A stretch of 64,000 nt of DNA. Origin: Microbotryum silenes-acaulis (Eukaryota; Basidiomycota; Microbotryomycetes; Microbotryales; Microbotryaceae). Shown piece by piece: positions 1 through 11,240 of the stretch; positions within the stretch are counted from its first letter, which is position 1; each line of letters opens with the position of its first letter. The stretch is taken from contig QPFY01000022.1 of assembly GCA_003665825.1 (NCBI GenBank), positions 124,001 to 188,000 of the forward strand, read 5' to 3'. The position numbers and the translations under genes were made by a program. The notes below the pieces were generated by a model that made no database searches, had not been told where the DNA came from, and worked only from the letters and a program-made list of their open reading frames with translations.

Positions 1-2
1 TC

Positions 3-1352
3 GAGGATGAGGATACCGAGGTCGAGGTCGAGCCAGAGTGGGCGGACGAATTACGCCACGAATACGAAGGAACACCCAAGCCCAGACTTTCTCTCGATAC
101 CCTACTGGGTCCTATGCTGTGGCAATCGTCGAACACGAGTGCTGGGGGCCGAATCGAGGTTCCTTCACGCGCTGACGCAGACCAAGCCTCGATCACCGAT
201 GACGAAGGGTCCGACGACGTCCACACACGCGAGGACGACACCGAGCAAGGTCAGGTCCTTCGAGCTGATGTCGTCCAACTGACTCGGTTAGATACACCGC
301 CAAGTCTGACCAAGAAAACGAGCGTAGGCGTGGTGCCCCCGCGCCTTTACGAGACAGCGCCAACCCCTTCCCCACCGCAGTGGAAGCGGCGAGGATCCGC
401 ACTAATCACGCGCAACGAGGACGAAGAGGACCAAGCTCTCGTGTTTGGCACGTTCCTGGGATCGCCGTTGAAACTGAGATCGTGGAATACAGAGGCTCAA
501 TTTGAATGCGACACTGACGACATTCAAGAGGACGTTGACGACGATGCTGAATCCGACGTCGAGCGACCGACCCTGCCACCCTTGACGCCGACGTACTTGC
601 CCGACGACCCCACCGCACTCCCTTTCCCGACGTCTTGTACCTCGACATACCTCTCATCCTACTTGTCTTCCATTTCTCACCATCCTCATACGGCCCCATC
701 CATTCCTCGAGTCCAATCCGATCCACCACTCCTGCAACACCTTCGCCCTCTCACGCCGAGTCACTGGAACCATCGCGCCACACCCGATAAGAACCTCAGG
801 ACCAAGAACAGCGAGAGTAGTCTCTTCACATGGGACTTGAAGAACCTCCCTGCACCGCATACGCCGAGGGAACAGGCGATGGGTTTGAGGGTCGGATGGA
901 GGGATTTGATCACCCCGAGCTTTGGACTGGAAGCTAAGGCCAAGAGTGGTGTGAAGGGGAAGAAGGGGAGGGAGAAATGGGGAGCTGTTGATGGGCCGAT
1001 TGAAAGGAGTGCGCCGAGGAATACGACACGATCTGCGCTCGCTAGGGTTGAGGAGGACGAAGATGAGGAGCGAGATGACGCGAGCACGATGTGGGGACAG
1101 GGCTGGACAGGGAACCGATCGGCGAGCAGGATGAGCTATGCGACTGGATACAGTGGGAGAAGTAAGGCCTCGTCAAGATGGAGTTTTTTGGGTCGTCATG
1201 GGGGCTCGCAAGGATGGGAAGAGAACGGGGGCGAAGGCTTTGCGAAGAAGCTCAAAAGGAGAAGTCTGAGCTTGGTGCGATTGGGCAGGGACACCAAACA
1301 GCCGAGGGAGGATGAGCGGCTACAGAGTTGGGTCGCTGTTGTGGTTGGGTAG
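3..1352 (+). CDS. C-terminal part of an unrecognised Ser/Pro-rich acidic protein (5' end outside window)
   Basis: An open frame enters from the left edge and runs without a stop to TAG at 1352, about 449 codons. It therefore looks like the last exon of a larger gene. The protein is low in complexity: acidic stretches early, Ser/Pro/Thr-rich tracts in the middle and a basic, Ser-rich tail (KKLKRRSLSLVRLG). I see no catalytic motif, zinc finger or membrane segment, and I do not recognise the family. Such composition is common in fungal regulatory or scaffold proteins, but no function is assigned. The upstream exons and true start cannot be seen. Confidence 0.6.
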   Translation, partial: EDEDTEVEVEPEWADELRHEYEGTPKPRLSLDTLLGPMLWQSSNTSAGGRIEVPSRADADQASITDDEGSDDVHTREDDTEQGQVLRADVVQLTRLDTPPSLTKKTSVGVVPPRLYETAPTPSPPQWKRRGSALITRNEDEEDQALVFGTFLGSPLKLRSWNTEAQFECDTDDIQEDVDDDAESDVERPTLPPLTPTYLPDDPTALPFPTSCTSTYLSSYLSSISHHPHTAPSIPRVQSDPPLLQHLRPLTPSHWNHRATPDKNLRTKNSESSLFTWDLKNLPAPHTPREQAMGLRVGWRDLITPSFGLEAKAKSGVKGKKGREKWGAVDGPIERSAPRNTTRSALARVEEDEDEERDDASTMWGQGWTGNRSASRMSYATGYSGRSKASSRWSFLGRHGGSQGWEENGGEGFAKKLKRRSLSLVRLGRDTKQPREDERLQSWVAVVVG

Positions 1353-2091
1353 CCAGAGTGCGAGCGTCGGAGACCCTTGTCATGTTGTCAACATTACTTC
1401 GAGGATCTAGAGAAAGTCCGAAACGAAAAAGCCACCAACATGCTGCGCGGATGAGCTTTCGTCTTTCTTCACCTCCAGCCTGGTGGGTGCTCGCGCGGTG
1501 CCCATGGAACCTAACCTGAGCTCAGCTCACGTTCTACAATCAATATCATAGGACTGCTGGCTCGAGTGATTTAGAGATCGAGATAAATCAGCCAGTGCCC
1601 GTTACAGAAATGCCTTGTGCCTGATCCCCAGCAGGACCGCGCAAGCACCTTAAGCGCTGGGGCGCGGGTCTGAATTGTTCAACTTGAGTTTTACGGAGAA
1701 TACGACAAAGTTTGGCTGAACTGAGAGTCGAAGTCAGGTCCACTCCAGCTTGATTTATCAACAGAGCACAAAGTATGGATTTGATGTGGTTTTCCTGGGG
1801 TCTTGAGGAAGCGGAGGGCACTGACCTGGCTTTGGAACATATGCTGCACTGGAAAACTACCATGGTTCGTATTCGGCTACTTTCTTTTCCCCATCTCTTA
1901 CGTTTAACCCTCTCTTTTTGTATTCGCGCGACATCGCCCTTTTGGTGTGCAATAATACTCCCTTCTTTGGTTGAGGCTAATTTTGGACCGATGCCGGCAA
2001 GAACGTGCTCCCTCCACGAGCATAACAAATTTGCAGCGGGAGTGCTGAGTAACCGATATTCAATGCATTGCAACCACGCTTACGATTGCCA
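1353..2091. other. Intergenic, convergent 3' ends
   Basis: This stretch lies between the stop of the plus-strand gene and the stop of TCF25 on the minus strand. Short open frames here show no family similarity that I recognise. It probably holds the 3' UTRs of both genes. Confidence 0.5.
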
Positions 2092-4622
2092 CTAATCGTC
2101 GTCATCATCTGTATCCTCCCCGAAACCCGGAAACCCTCCCGGCAAACCCCCCTGTCCACCTTCGGCACCCCCCTGAAGCATCGCCAATTCATCCATCAAC
2201 TCCCTCCTCAATTCGTCGTTCATATCAATAGCCCCACCCGCCTGTCCAATACCCAACAACGCCGCCAGTTGAGCAGCGAAACCACGGGCCGCTGCACCAC
2301 CTCTTTGCGTTTGTGCTCGCGTCGCGTTTTGTTGTCGGATACGTTTACCGACCGAGGTGGAGTGGAGTACTTGGAAGTAGTCGTCGGAGTAGTAAGTTAC
2401 GTTGGGGCCTTTGGGGGATAGAGGATCGTACGAATACATCGCTTCGCCGTTCGAAGTGACGCTTGGTGGGAGGTAGGGTCGTAATGAAGGGACGTCGGCG
2501 AGGTAGAGGGCTCGGATAATGCCTTCAGGGGCTTGATTCGTCTTCCATGCGTGTTGCGCTGACCAGGCTTTCTCACCAAACAAGACGTCGGGGTTCGACG
2601 GGTCGTTCAGTGAGGAGACGATCGAGGAGGCTGTCGAGGTGAGCCAGGAGAGGAGAGAGGGATCTTTCCATAGGGGTGAGGAACGGTGCGCGTAGAGTGA
2701 GGCGAGCAAGGACGTCAGGTAGGAAGGGTCGGTCGTGTACGATCCCGAGATTTGCGCTCGTGGATGCGAGATCAGCGCAGGGGGGACATTGCCGCCGAGC
2801 GTCGAGAGGAGCAGGGGCACAACGGCGGGGAAGCGGAGGATCGCTGAAGCGAGAGCTTTCGTCGCAACGGAATCGGAAAAGGTCTCCTTGGGATGCAGTT
2901 GGCGCAAGCAGAGCGCCTTGGCGTATGCCAGACCGGGGTAGAGGTCGACCTGGCACTCGGGTTGGTTCGGGTACACTTTCGGCAGTTCCTCAAGCAGACT
3001 GAGGAGCCATTCGTTCTGCCCCGACTTTGGCGCAAGAAAGTCGAGGAAGCACAGCATGCCCATCGGGTCCATTCCACCACTGCACCCGAGCGCGATCTTG
3101 GCCCATTCGGTCGCAGTCCTCCATGTTCCCCGTTTCGTCTGGATCGCGACATTGCGCGCTAGTGCAATGAAGAAAGCGCGGTTCTCGATGCGGTTGTACG
3201 ACAGTCGGAAGGATCCGGAAGTAAAAGACGGTGGAAGTGGAGCCGACATGGCGTACAATGCGCGCGCGAGGTGCTGCGAGGAACCCGTGAGATCGCCCTG
3301 CTGATTCAGCATTTCGGCAAGTTGAAGGTGGGTGTCGATGTGATAGGGCTGTGATTGGAGAATCGAGTAAAGTCGATTTCCATCGGCTTGTTGGAGCACT
3401 GCAAGCAATGGGCATGCATCGTCAGCGAGTCCGAGGTTGGTGCTAGCGAGCCGGATGAGGGGCCCCACCTTCCAAAAAGCCCATCTGCGCAATTTTGTAC
3501 TCGGGCGTATGGACATAAGTCCACCAGTCTCCAGATCGGTCATTTTTTGCTTCGGATCCGACGTAGGTTTCCAACTTGAGCACACCCGCAGCGGGTTGCC
3601 AGCCGGCTTCAGGATTGGCGAGGTACGATGCGGTGCGCTTGATCGAGGTCGAGTGGTGCGGGTTGTTCGCGAAGCGGGCATGATGCTGTGATCGAGGCGC
3701 CGCTGCAGTATGTTGGATCTGACTTCGATACAATGATCGGTAAGCATAATACCAGCGTACACCCTCAACTTGCAGTCGCATCGAGAACTTGCAATTTTGG
3801 ACCCGAAAAACTTCCTCAGCTCGGCATCACCATCAAGTAGCTTGGTATCGAACGAGAAGACGCCCTTGATGGTTTCGAACCGCTTGTCGAGCTGCGAGCT
3901 CTGTTGTTGGGCCTGTATGGCGGCGAGTGATGGCCCGCCTTTGGACGCAAGTTCGGCCAGTGCTCGGTCGATCTCGTCGAGGCCATCGGGGTTGCCCTTC
4001 GGTGTCCCTGCGGCGGACTTGGCGCCATTCTTCTTCTTCGTGGATGCCTTGTTGGGCGTCGAGGCTGTTGGTGTGCCTGGTCCTGTGGTATCATCGGTAT
4101 CGTTCACTCCTGTTGTACTCGGTGTCGCTGCGGCCGACGGCTTGTTCTTCCTTTTCTTTTTCTTGTTCTTGCTCTTCTTCTGCGCATATGCGATGTATGG
4201 TCGGCTAAAGGGATCTATGATGCACTGCTGAACGTGGACCTACTGTTGTACCAGCTGCGATCGCGGTGGAAGGCTCGTCAACGGCGTCGTCGTCGTCGGG
4301 ATCATCATCACCGTCCCCCAGGTCGAGCTGTAAAGCATGCAGCGAGGATTAGAACACACGTGCTACATTTGCAAAAAGCTGAATAGCTCATACACCTACT
4401 CACCGCTGCAAAACCAGCCGTCGTCCGACCCAATACTCCGCTGTTCGTCATCGCAGCAGCGCCAGTGTCGTCATCGTGCTTCCCCTGCGCGACCTCGTCC
4501 TCTTCGCCCGACGAGGCACGCCCACCATCGTCGCCCAGATCGGTGTTGGCAGCAGCAGAGGCTAAAAGCTCCTCCAACTCGGCTTGCTCGCGTTGCTGGC
4601 GCTTGGAGAGGCGGGGTGGCAT
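2092..4622 (-). CDS. TCF25: TCF25/Rqc1 family, ribosome quality control complex subunit
   Basis: Minus-strand gene. Exon 1 starts at ATG 4622 (MPPRLSKRQQREQ, the basic N-terminus typical of the family) and ends at 4404. Exon 2 is 4327-4244 (acidic, 84 nt). Exon 3 starts at 4179 with a Lys-rich tract. One intron is probable near 3746-3697 and a clear one at about 3470-3402 (branch-like CGCTGAC, acceptor TTGCAG). Family landmarks are LRKFFGSKI, a WWTY-HTPEY block, the LQSQPYHIDTHLQLAEM helix, SYNRIENRAFFIAL and MDPMGMLCFLDFLA, all close to human TCF25. Rqc1 acts in the cytosol with the Ltn1 E3 ligase and Rqc2 on stalled 60S subunits to help ubiquitinate nascent chains (established for yeast Rqc1). 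The C-terminus is acidic (DTDDDDD), as in homologues. The transposon at 4713 begins about 90 bp upstream of the start and may alter the promoter. Confidence 0.92.
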
Positions 4623-4712
4623 CGGTGCGACGCTGCTCGATCCGGCGGGCAGGGTCGAGAAAGTGTTTCCTGAGTTTGGGCGCTCAAGTCGGCAGAGCAC
4701 CTGACTCTAAAA

Positions 4713-5035
4713 CGGAATTAGGTTAATCGCGCGAATAGCAGGGCACTTTGGTTTCTCAAATGGCAACGACCACATCGGAGCGGACTGTGGGATCAACATC
4801 GATCACATCGATCACATGATCACATCCGAGGTCATTCTTGTACGACGTTCATGGGGATTTTGGTACCACATAGTGTAGACGCCTGTCTCTTGCAATATGT
4901 GATGTCTCACTCTGGGTACTGTAGTATGATTATGTACAGGTCTATAGTACTTCTGGCCGGTGAGACGAGGTGGACAATGCAGTAGTTGCTACATCTCTTC
5001 CCCGCTTGGCCTCTCCGCGCAGGCGCTCGTCATTT
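4713..5035 (+). repeat. Left terminal inverted repeat of the 2.5 kb element
   Basis: Pairs with 6940-7220 in reverse complement. The distal ~38 bp are exact and the inner part is interrupted by small indels. It lies just upstream of the TCF25 start. Confidence 0.8.
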
Positions 5036-5227
5036 GGCGGGAATTGGCGGGCTACACGCGAATGCCTCTGATACCAGCTCCTCAAAGCCTCGCACGCTCC
5101 TCGCACGCTCCTCGTCTTTCCCCCCGCTCTCCCACTCCTACCCATATAATCCTCACCCAAAGCATTCTTTCCCTTCCTTGTTGAGCGGATGTTTCGTCCA
5201 TCTCGAGCACAACACTGCAACGCCTGA

Positions 5228-5981
5228 ATGGGGTACCTTCTAGATGGCGCCAAGTACGCTCATGTCAACGAAAGCGATGAACCAACTGCTTCAAAACAAA
5301 GGGGGGGCCACCCACCCATTGCGCTGCAGCAACAAGGCTCGCCAGAGTCATACCTATCGGAAGATGAATCGGGCCTTGGTGAGGATGAGGAAGATTCGAA
5401 AATCTCCGCAGCTTTGGTCGCGGTTCCCCCCAAGTCCTCGGTATCTCGCACCTCCTCAGCCTCGGGCCTTTCGAACTCTCGCAAGAACCGTTCTAGCGAC
5501 TCCGAAGAGGATTCGGCAGGCCATTCATACTACGGAGTCTACGAAGACAGCTCAGACGAGGAATCAATTGACAACGTCGTCTCCGCACTACTCCTGGCTC
5601 GGAAAGACAAGACGATTTTGGACCGGCATACCTACGAGCCCTCTCGGTAGAACGCAGAACATCGGACTGTCGAACACGACGCGCGAAGCAATTTTATCAA
5701 ACATGATCCTCACCACTGCAGAGCATAACGAGCTCCGTCTCAGGCCGCTCGTTCTCAATTGTCGCAAGCAGAAGTCCGAATGGGAATTTGTCCTGGAGCT
5801 CCCAGAGTTCATGGCTACAGAGGTGTGTCGAAGCTGCGTGCTGCGCTGCGTTTTGTTTCGTCCTGTGATCGACCTAACTTTTATTGGTGCGTTCTATCAA
5901 CAGAAGCATGCCTGGGCTCCGGGCAAATATGAGAAGCTTGGAGTCAACCTGGCGAAGGTCGACCTGCTGCGGAGGTTCTAA
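5228..5981 (+). pseudogene. Broken acidic Ser-rich coding sequence inside the TIR element
   Basis: The frame from ATG 5228 gives 140 residues rich in Ser, Asp and Glu (SPESYLSEDESGLGEDEED, SSDSEED) and stops at 5650. A second frame overlapping it continues to 5981 with a hydrophilic domain (AEHNELRLRPLVLNC, EWEFVLELPEF). A plausible intron lies at about 5833-5902 (GTGTGT...CAACAG). The frame change suggests an intron or a frameshift. I do not recognise the protein. It may be the N-terminal part of the Zn2Cys6 remnant downstream or a separate cargo fragment. Confidence 0.4.
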
Positions 5982-6399
5982 GAATTACCCATCGTTGCTC
6001 GGGGGCCTGCAAAAGAGTTCGGGGAAAGGATGGCGAACTTGGGTACAAGAAACGAGACAATGACAAGGACCCCGGAAAAACATGCTCTACTCAACTCAAG
6101 GGATCATCCCGGGTATGAAATTAAAGGATCTTGGTTTGGGTGGCTGACAAGTCTCTCTGTTTCCTTCCTCCTTCGTCCTGTGCAGATCCTCGTTCAGGCC
6201 AACGAGCTTTCATCGGCGCTGGTGTACACCCTCGGCAATCACGAACGACGCCAACCCCCGCCGAACGTCCGACGTCCAGCCCCTTTCATGTGTTGGCGCA
6301 TCAGGATGTCTTTCGGCAGGCCAACACGCGCACGCTCGCATCCGAAAGTGAGTGTGTGCTCCAATTTTGCACAGGAAGTTTTCTCATCTCAAGACTGAC

Positions 6400-6760
6400 C
6401 ATCAGCTCCCGCGCCCTTCCTTCATTTCCGCCAGTATTTGCCACGCGCGATATCGAACACCTACCAAAGGAATGCAAGCACTCTGAAGTTCTTCAAGAAA
6501 GTAGCCCTTCCGCTGTTGCAACTCCTAGCAAACGGCGTCATTCGGAAGCGGAAAGCGTGGCCCCGAGCTCCAGTCGGCGGAAAGCTTGCTCGCAATGTTG
6601 AGACCGAAAGTTGAAGTGTGATCTAGGACATCCATGCTCGAAGTAAGTACAATCTAGCATTTCTTCGTACCAAGAAAAGAGCTGACAACTGGTTTGTTCA
6701 CTTGAGCAGTTGCACTAAGACAGGAGAGGTAAAGCGAGCCAAGTTTCTGCATATGAATAC
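6400..6760 (+). pseudogene. Zn2Cys6 transcription factor DNA-binding domain with premature TGA
   Basis: The frame reads a Ser/Lys-rich linker, then RRKACSQC, then TGA at 6599-6601, then DRKLKCDLGHPCS. A GTAAGT donor at 6643 and a TTGAGCAG acceptor ending at 6709 splice to NCTKTGE. Together these are all six cysteines of a fungal Zn2Cys6 cluster (CxxC-x6-C-x6-C-xx-C plus the basic loop). The stop sits exactly where an Arg is usual after the second Cys. CGA to TGA is a single C-to-T change at a CpG. The intron inside the cluster is intact in its signals. Such proteins bind CGG-containing sites in the nucleus. As written, the domain cannot be translated in full, so I call it a pseudogene. Confidence 0.75.
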
Positions 6761-6939
6761 GTTTAAGCATCGTTCAACTGCAATGATCATACAAAAGTCC
6801 GCCAATGTCGAAGCGTGACTTATTAGAATTTGTATCTTCGCTCAAGCTCTATGGACTGTTCTTCATGGATCAGAGAAGCGAGGGACCGGTGCCAATTCTA
6901 GTCTAATCGACGCAGTCACGTTCGGGAGTGTCGGCCTTG

Positions 6940-7220
6940 GCGACTCGGGCGCCGGACAGCTGACACCACGGGCGCGGAGCGGCCAAGCGGGAAGGACCCG
7001 GATGTAGCAACTACTGCATCATACTACTGTCCCCAGAATAATACATCACATATTGCAAGAGATACATGCGTCTACACTATGTGCCATACCACCAAAGCCC
7101 CGATGAACGTGATTCTAAAGTCCGCTCCGATGTGATCCCAAAGTCGCCTCCGACGTGGGACCAAAGTTGCCATTTTCGGGACCAAAGTGCCCTGCTATTC
7201 GCGCGATTAACCTAATTCCG
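6940..7220 (-). repeat. Right terminal inverted repeat of the 2.5 kb element
   Basis: Reverse complement of 4713-5035. It ends at CCTAATTCCG, followed by a CT-rich run not present on the left side. Confidence 0.8.
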
Positions 7221-7338
7221 CTTTCTCTCTCTCTCTTCTTTAACACACACTCGATATCTATCTCGCCCATTCGCCCAGGCTGCTACAAGTTGATTGACCT
7301 TGGCGATACTCTATCTCACAGTAGGTTAGTTTTAATGC

Positions 7339-8470
7339 ATGAACACACACTCGAAAAAAATAAATGAAGGCACCTTCACTTTTGGTGTACTGGTTAAGGC
7401 GACCAGGATGGGTTTACACCACGCTCTTGTCGTCCGCAGAGCTGGCTCGTGTCGCTTCACACCTTTACGGTCGACCACATATCAATACCGCGGGAGCACT
7501 TGCCAACCTCATTGGCCCGAGCTCAGATCGAAACCCACTATCAGCGAGCCGGATATTGCTCGGCTTCTCAATGCGTACAAACCGAGATCTTGCCAAGACG
7601 ACACTTCATCGTCGACTGGCCCGTCCTACTATCGAGTCTAAACCTTAGCGAGCCAAAGACTCTATCGGACGTATTTGGCTCGCTTGTTTGAGCAACCAGC
7701 ATTGGCGGACATAGAGAAACAAAATACAGGGTGTCGTTATCACAAGAGCGATTGCATCGGAGGCTCCTACACCTAGATCGTTTCGATCACGTCGCTTCCT
7801 CGTGTGCCTGTGTTCAACATCAACAACCAGTATCCTCGCCACGAGCAACCCCCGCGTGAGCTTCGCTTGGCTGTCTCGGGTCAAATTGAGTTGGTCTGGT
7901 CTCTTCATTCAGAGGTGCGCTACGTTCTCGGCGGTGAGCATTTCGCAACGGATGCAATCGTTGGTTACGGGGAAAAGGCGGCTCGCTACCATTTCGACGC
8001 AATGCGCGGTCATCTCGCTTATTCAGCTGGCAATGGGACCACCAACGGATTAGTGACTATGTTGTTCTACGAGCTAGAACACAAGTCATATGACCTGCTA
8101 CCTTCGTTCAATGCGCTGCTGGACCAACAATGGCATGAGCTGTAGGGCCTATACTACGACTCCGAGGCTCTCACCGACCTTCCCTCCAAAGTGTCGACAA
8201 TGCCTCTGGACGGGTCTTTTGATGAGGGAAAAGGGGTCTGGAAAATGCAAGACGCTTCCGTGCTGTTCCAGAGATTCAAATCGGTGAGTTAGGGAAACTT
8301 TGATGTAGCAATGCTAAAGACCACTAACAGTGACAGGTTCTTCTCGAAAACTTGCAGCAAGTTGTGATCTTCGGGGCCATTTTTGTAGTCACTCCTGCTG
8401 ATGATACAACTTTAGAGACATGTTCATGATTCCCTTCAACTCAACAATTCTGGTTAGAAAAGTCGCTATA
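7339..8470 (+). pseudogene. Decayed unrecognised coding region
   Basis: Several overlapping frames show protein-like composition. The clearest runs from 7804 (PRELRLAVSGQIELVWSLHS) to an in-frame TAG at 8143. It then continues open (GLYYDSEALTDLPSKVSTMP) to a GTGAGT donor near 8284 and a following exon (VLLENLQQVVIFGAIFVV). The continued coding character beyond the TAG suggests a nonsense-mutated gene or an unrecognised intron. I see no known domain. It lies directly outside the right TIR of the element at 4713-7220. Confidence 0.35.
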
Positions 8471-9883
8471 CAACATGATTTCAACAGTGTAGCAAGTATG
8501 TCTCATCTCTGCAACGGCTCGAGATTTTCAGGCGGACTCGGAGTGTGGCCGGATGGGTCCGCATTTTGCTGGGCCAAGTGCGGACCGCAGACCGCCGTGT
8601 GCGGACATGTGTCGGTCACTTGTGCCTGTCTGGGGGGAGTTGTGGTACTCGGGATCCCGTCGGAATCGTCCTTTCAAATTGTCAAGGGAACAGTGGTTGT
8701 AGCGGGGCCGAGTTCAGGAGTCATTTCGGTTGTATCGGGGCCGAGGTCCGGAGTCATCTTAAATTGTCAAGGTGAACACCGGTTCCAGCAGGATCAACAC
8801 CGGTTTCGGGTAAACTCAGTACTTCGATGGCTCGACGATCAACTATCAACGACAAAGCATGCCGCGTAAATGCACACGGAGGACCGGGCCGGACGGAGGA
8901 GAAACGGGAAGAGCGAGCGAATGAGGCGGTGAAGGGGAATGAAGGGTTAAGTCTCGTTCGGCATGGTCTCCAGTCTCCAATCTCCGCGTCTCGTTCTCGT
9001 ACTCAGTCTCGTTTCTCGGCTCTCCCCGCCTGTCTCTCGGCCGTTCCGGTCGCTATGTTGTATCCTGTAAACGGGCCTACCTGAGAACAAAAAGCAAATT
9101 CTTGCAAGATTTCAAGTCTTCCAGGCTGGCTTCCCCCTTCACTCCCCGACACTGCCTTTATTGTTCATCCAGCCCCTCTCCTTTCACTGCATCCGTTCCG
9201 TCCGTCAGTCGGTCCCAAATCCGCTCAAATAAGCTCTGGCTTTGTTCACTGCTACGCATGTGAGACACGGTAATCCTGAAGTTGCCGAGAGCGCCTTATA
9301 GGAGACGTGCCGACTTTGTCGATCGCCGGAAGTGCCTTGTCGTCGAGGCGTCACCGATGCCACTATCACCGCTGTTGGCCTTGATAATTTGAAATCAATG
9401 GTTCTGAAGTCGGGATCCCGGGTTTCACCGAAGTGAGACACGTGGCTTAGATCAGGGGCGACGCGGAAACGCCTGGCTTTTGTAGTTCTTGCCGGCGCAG
9501 GAAAGCACGCGGCTTGATGCGACACACGGTCAGAAGGAGGAGTTTCATCAATGTGGAACAGTACGAACGAAAAACGTACAGGACACCGAGTGGATATCGT
9601 TCGGGGCAATATTTTGCTGATCGAGGCTCTGTGAATGAAGGGGGTTCGGGGATGAAAAGGAGTCCAGCCCCTGTTTCCATAAGTACCTAGCCGTTATGCG
9701 TCAATGCGATGCACGTCGAGCTAGCGGCCTGTAGGCATTTCCGCATTGAAACCAGCCTGACTTATTTGCCGCAGCGAGCGGTGATGCCAAATTAGGCCGA
9801 ACAGGGCCAAACTTCCCCAACGCAAGGGCTCTCTCTCTCCTCTGCTTCATACTACTCATCTCTCAATCGATCCACCGTCACCG
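8471..9883. other. Gene-poor stretch
   Basis: No supported gene. A short imperfect tandem repeat of about 33 bp occurs at roughly 8696-8765, both units containing CGGGGCCGAG and GGAGTCAT. The last ~60 bases before 9884 are pyrimidine-rich and probably form the promoter and leader of the secreted-protein gene. Confidence 0.4.
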
Positions 9884-10540
9884 ATGCTTTCCTTCATGCC
9901 TTCCCTCCGCTGTGCCGTTGTCGTGGGTTTGGGATTGCTATACTCGCTAGCCAACGCCACGACTCTATACGATGAGTGTACGGGCGATGCGGATAAGAAA
10001 GTGAGTCCATATGCCTTAAATATAGTCCCCGAACCATCTGCGATGCCTTGCTCGCCGGAATATAGCTGACTGACCCCCTGCCTCATCGGGAGTCGCAGAC
10101 GGACGCCCCGACGTGCGTTAACTTACGGAAAACCGCGTCGCAACACACTCAATTTCGCCAGGTTTACGATCAGACCTGCATGTGTGGCAGCGAAGTATGG
10201 TACGGGCACTACTCAACCTGCCTGAAGAAACGTACGTTTGCGCCGAACGTTCGGCGGCCTCACCTCAGCCTAGGACGTCAAAAACCAAATCCTAGTCAGA
10301 CGTCCAAAACCAACGCCGTGTGCTGACTACGTGCCACCCTTTCCTGTGTCTCAGACACTAAAAACCGGAAGTGGATCCGCGACGAGGAAAACCGACGATG
10401 CGACAACTGCTTTGGAAGTGAGTCAGCAGCATGATTTTTGTACACAAGTGGCCGACTAGTCTTGTCCTGGATATACCAGTGCTGACCAATATGTTTCTGA
10501 ACATTGCGCAGCTGGCCTTAAATGCCCCCCTTCCCTTTGA
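9884..10540 (+). CDS. Small secreted Cys-rich protein, CxC-W-Y-C / RCxxC family, copy 1
   Basis: Four exons: 9884-10000, 10099-10231, 10355-10417 and 10512-10540. They sum to 342 nt, giving 113 residues, and every junction has GT...AG. Residues 1-25 are a signal peptide ending SLANA. The mature part has a first Cys (DECTGD), then TCVNL, then the signature TCMCGSEVWYGHYSTCLKK, then RRCDNC and a final LKCPPSL. Intron phases are 0, 1, 1. The same phases and cysteine order occur in the copy at 20033 and twice in the gene at 61560, so this is a real family rather than chance. The protein is probably secreted. I do not recognise the fold; an effector or cell-surface role is possible but not shown. 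Confidence 0.75.
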
Positions 10541-11240
10541 GCGGCTTGACGACGAAGCTCGCATCGATACCGTCGTCCCACAAGTTCTCATCTCATCAAT
10601 CCACCAAGCATCTCATCATCGGCACCCTTCTTTCGTCCTTGGTTCGAGCCGCCCATTTACGTGTGCATCTCCCTCAATCTTGCCATCGTCCAGGTTACGG
10701 CCTCGTCCACTTCGCCAAGGCCCTTTGTCAAGTCCCTTCGTCAAGTTCCTTCGTCGCCTCGGTCGCAACCGCGTCAAGTTTCCTCGTCGTTTGGTCTTGG
10801 TCTCTTTCTTTGTTGCATGTTCACCTTGATCAGAGTACACACCTAGCAAGTGCAATTCCTATACCTGCTCATTTCCAGCCCGTTCATTTTCGTTCTTCTC
10901 CCCGTGCCCTGTCTCCACATGTCGAGAAGCGTGTCGGAGGTCATGTTGAGAGTCATGACGCCCCTGTCGTCCGAGTCGGCGAGCCCTAGCCGGCGTCGAG
11001 TTCTTGTCCGACGAGGCGAAGACATACCTCACCGCGCGAGATGAGACAGTATGAGCGTTATTTGAGAGATGAGAAATACGAGTTACGGAACGCGGTACCT
11101 ATGTGCATGCAATTGGAAGAGTCGTCGCTGAAGCCGGAATTGATCGCCAGCGGCGCCGATCGTGCGCGATCCCGCCGCGTCGAAGCAGAAGCTGGGAGAC
11201 ACGTACGTGCGGACGTGCGGACTGCTCCGAGACGCCGCTC
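10541..11240. repeat. Duplicated 3' flank shared with 20720-21300
   Basis: Sequence after copy 1 matches sequence after copy 2 over about 0.6 kb. Examples are CACCAAGCATCTCATCATCGGC, written here only as CACCAAGCATCTCATCATCG, and later TGATCAGAGTACACACCTAG. It shows no conserved open frame between the copies. It marks a segmental duplication of about 1.3-1.4 kb that included the secreted gene. Confidence 0.7.

Larger units (their letters stand above)
4713..7220. mobile_element. 2.5 kb DNA element with ~300 bp terminal inverted repeats
   Basis: The left end (4713 to about 5035) is repeated in reverse complement at about 6940-7220. The outermost ~38 bases (CGGAATTAGGTTAATCGCGC onward) are identical and inner parts are diverged, for example the TGCAATATGTGATGT block and the block with TAGTTGCTACAT. 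Long TIRs fit Mutator-like elements, but no transposase and no convincing target-site duplication is seen (left flank CTCTAAAA, right flank CTTTCTCT). The interior holds broken coding sequence, including a Zn2Cys6 remnant, so the element may be a non-autonomous gene-capturing (Pack-type) unit. That last point is inference. Confidence 0.75.

Noticed and set aside
2772..3415. Several 100-140 codon frames overlapping TCF25
   Set aside because: All are other-frame shadows of the conserved TCF25 coding sequence.
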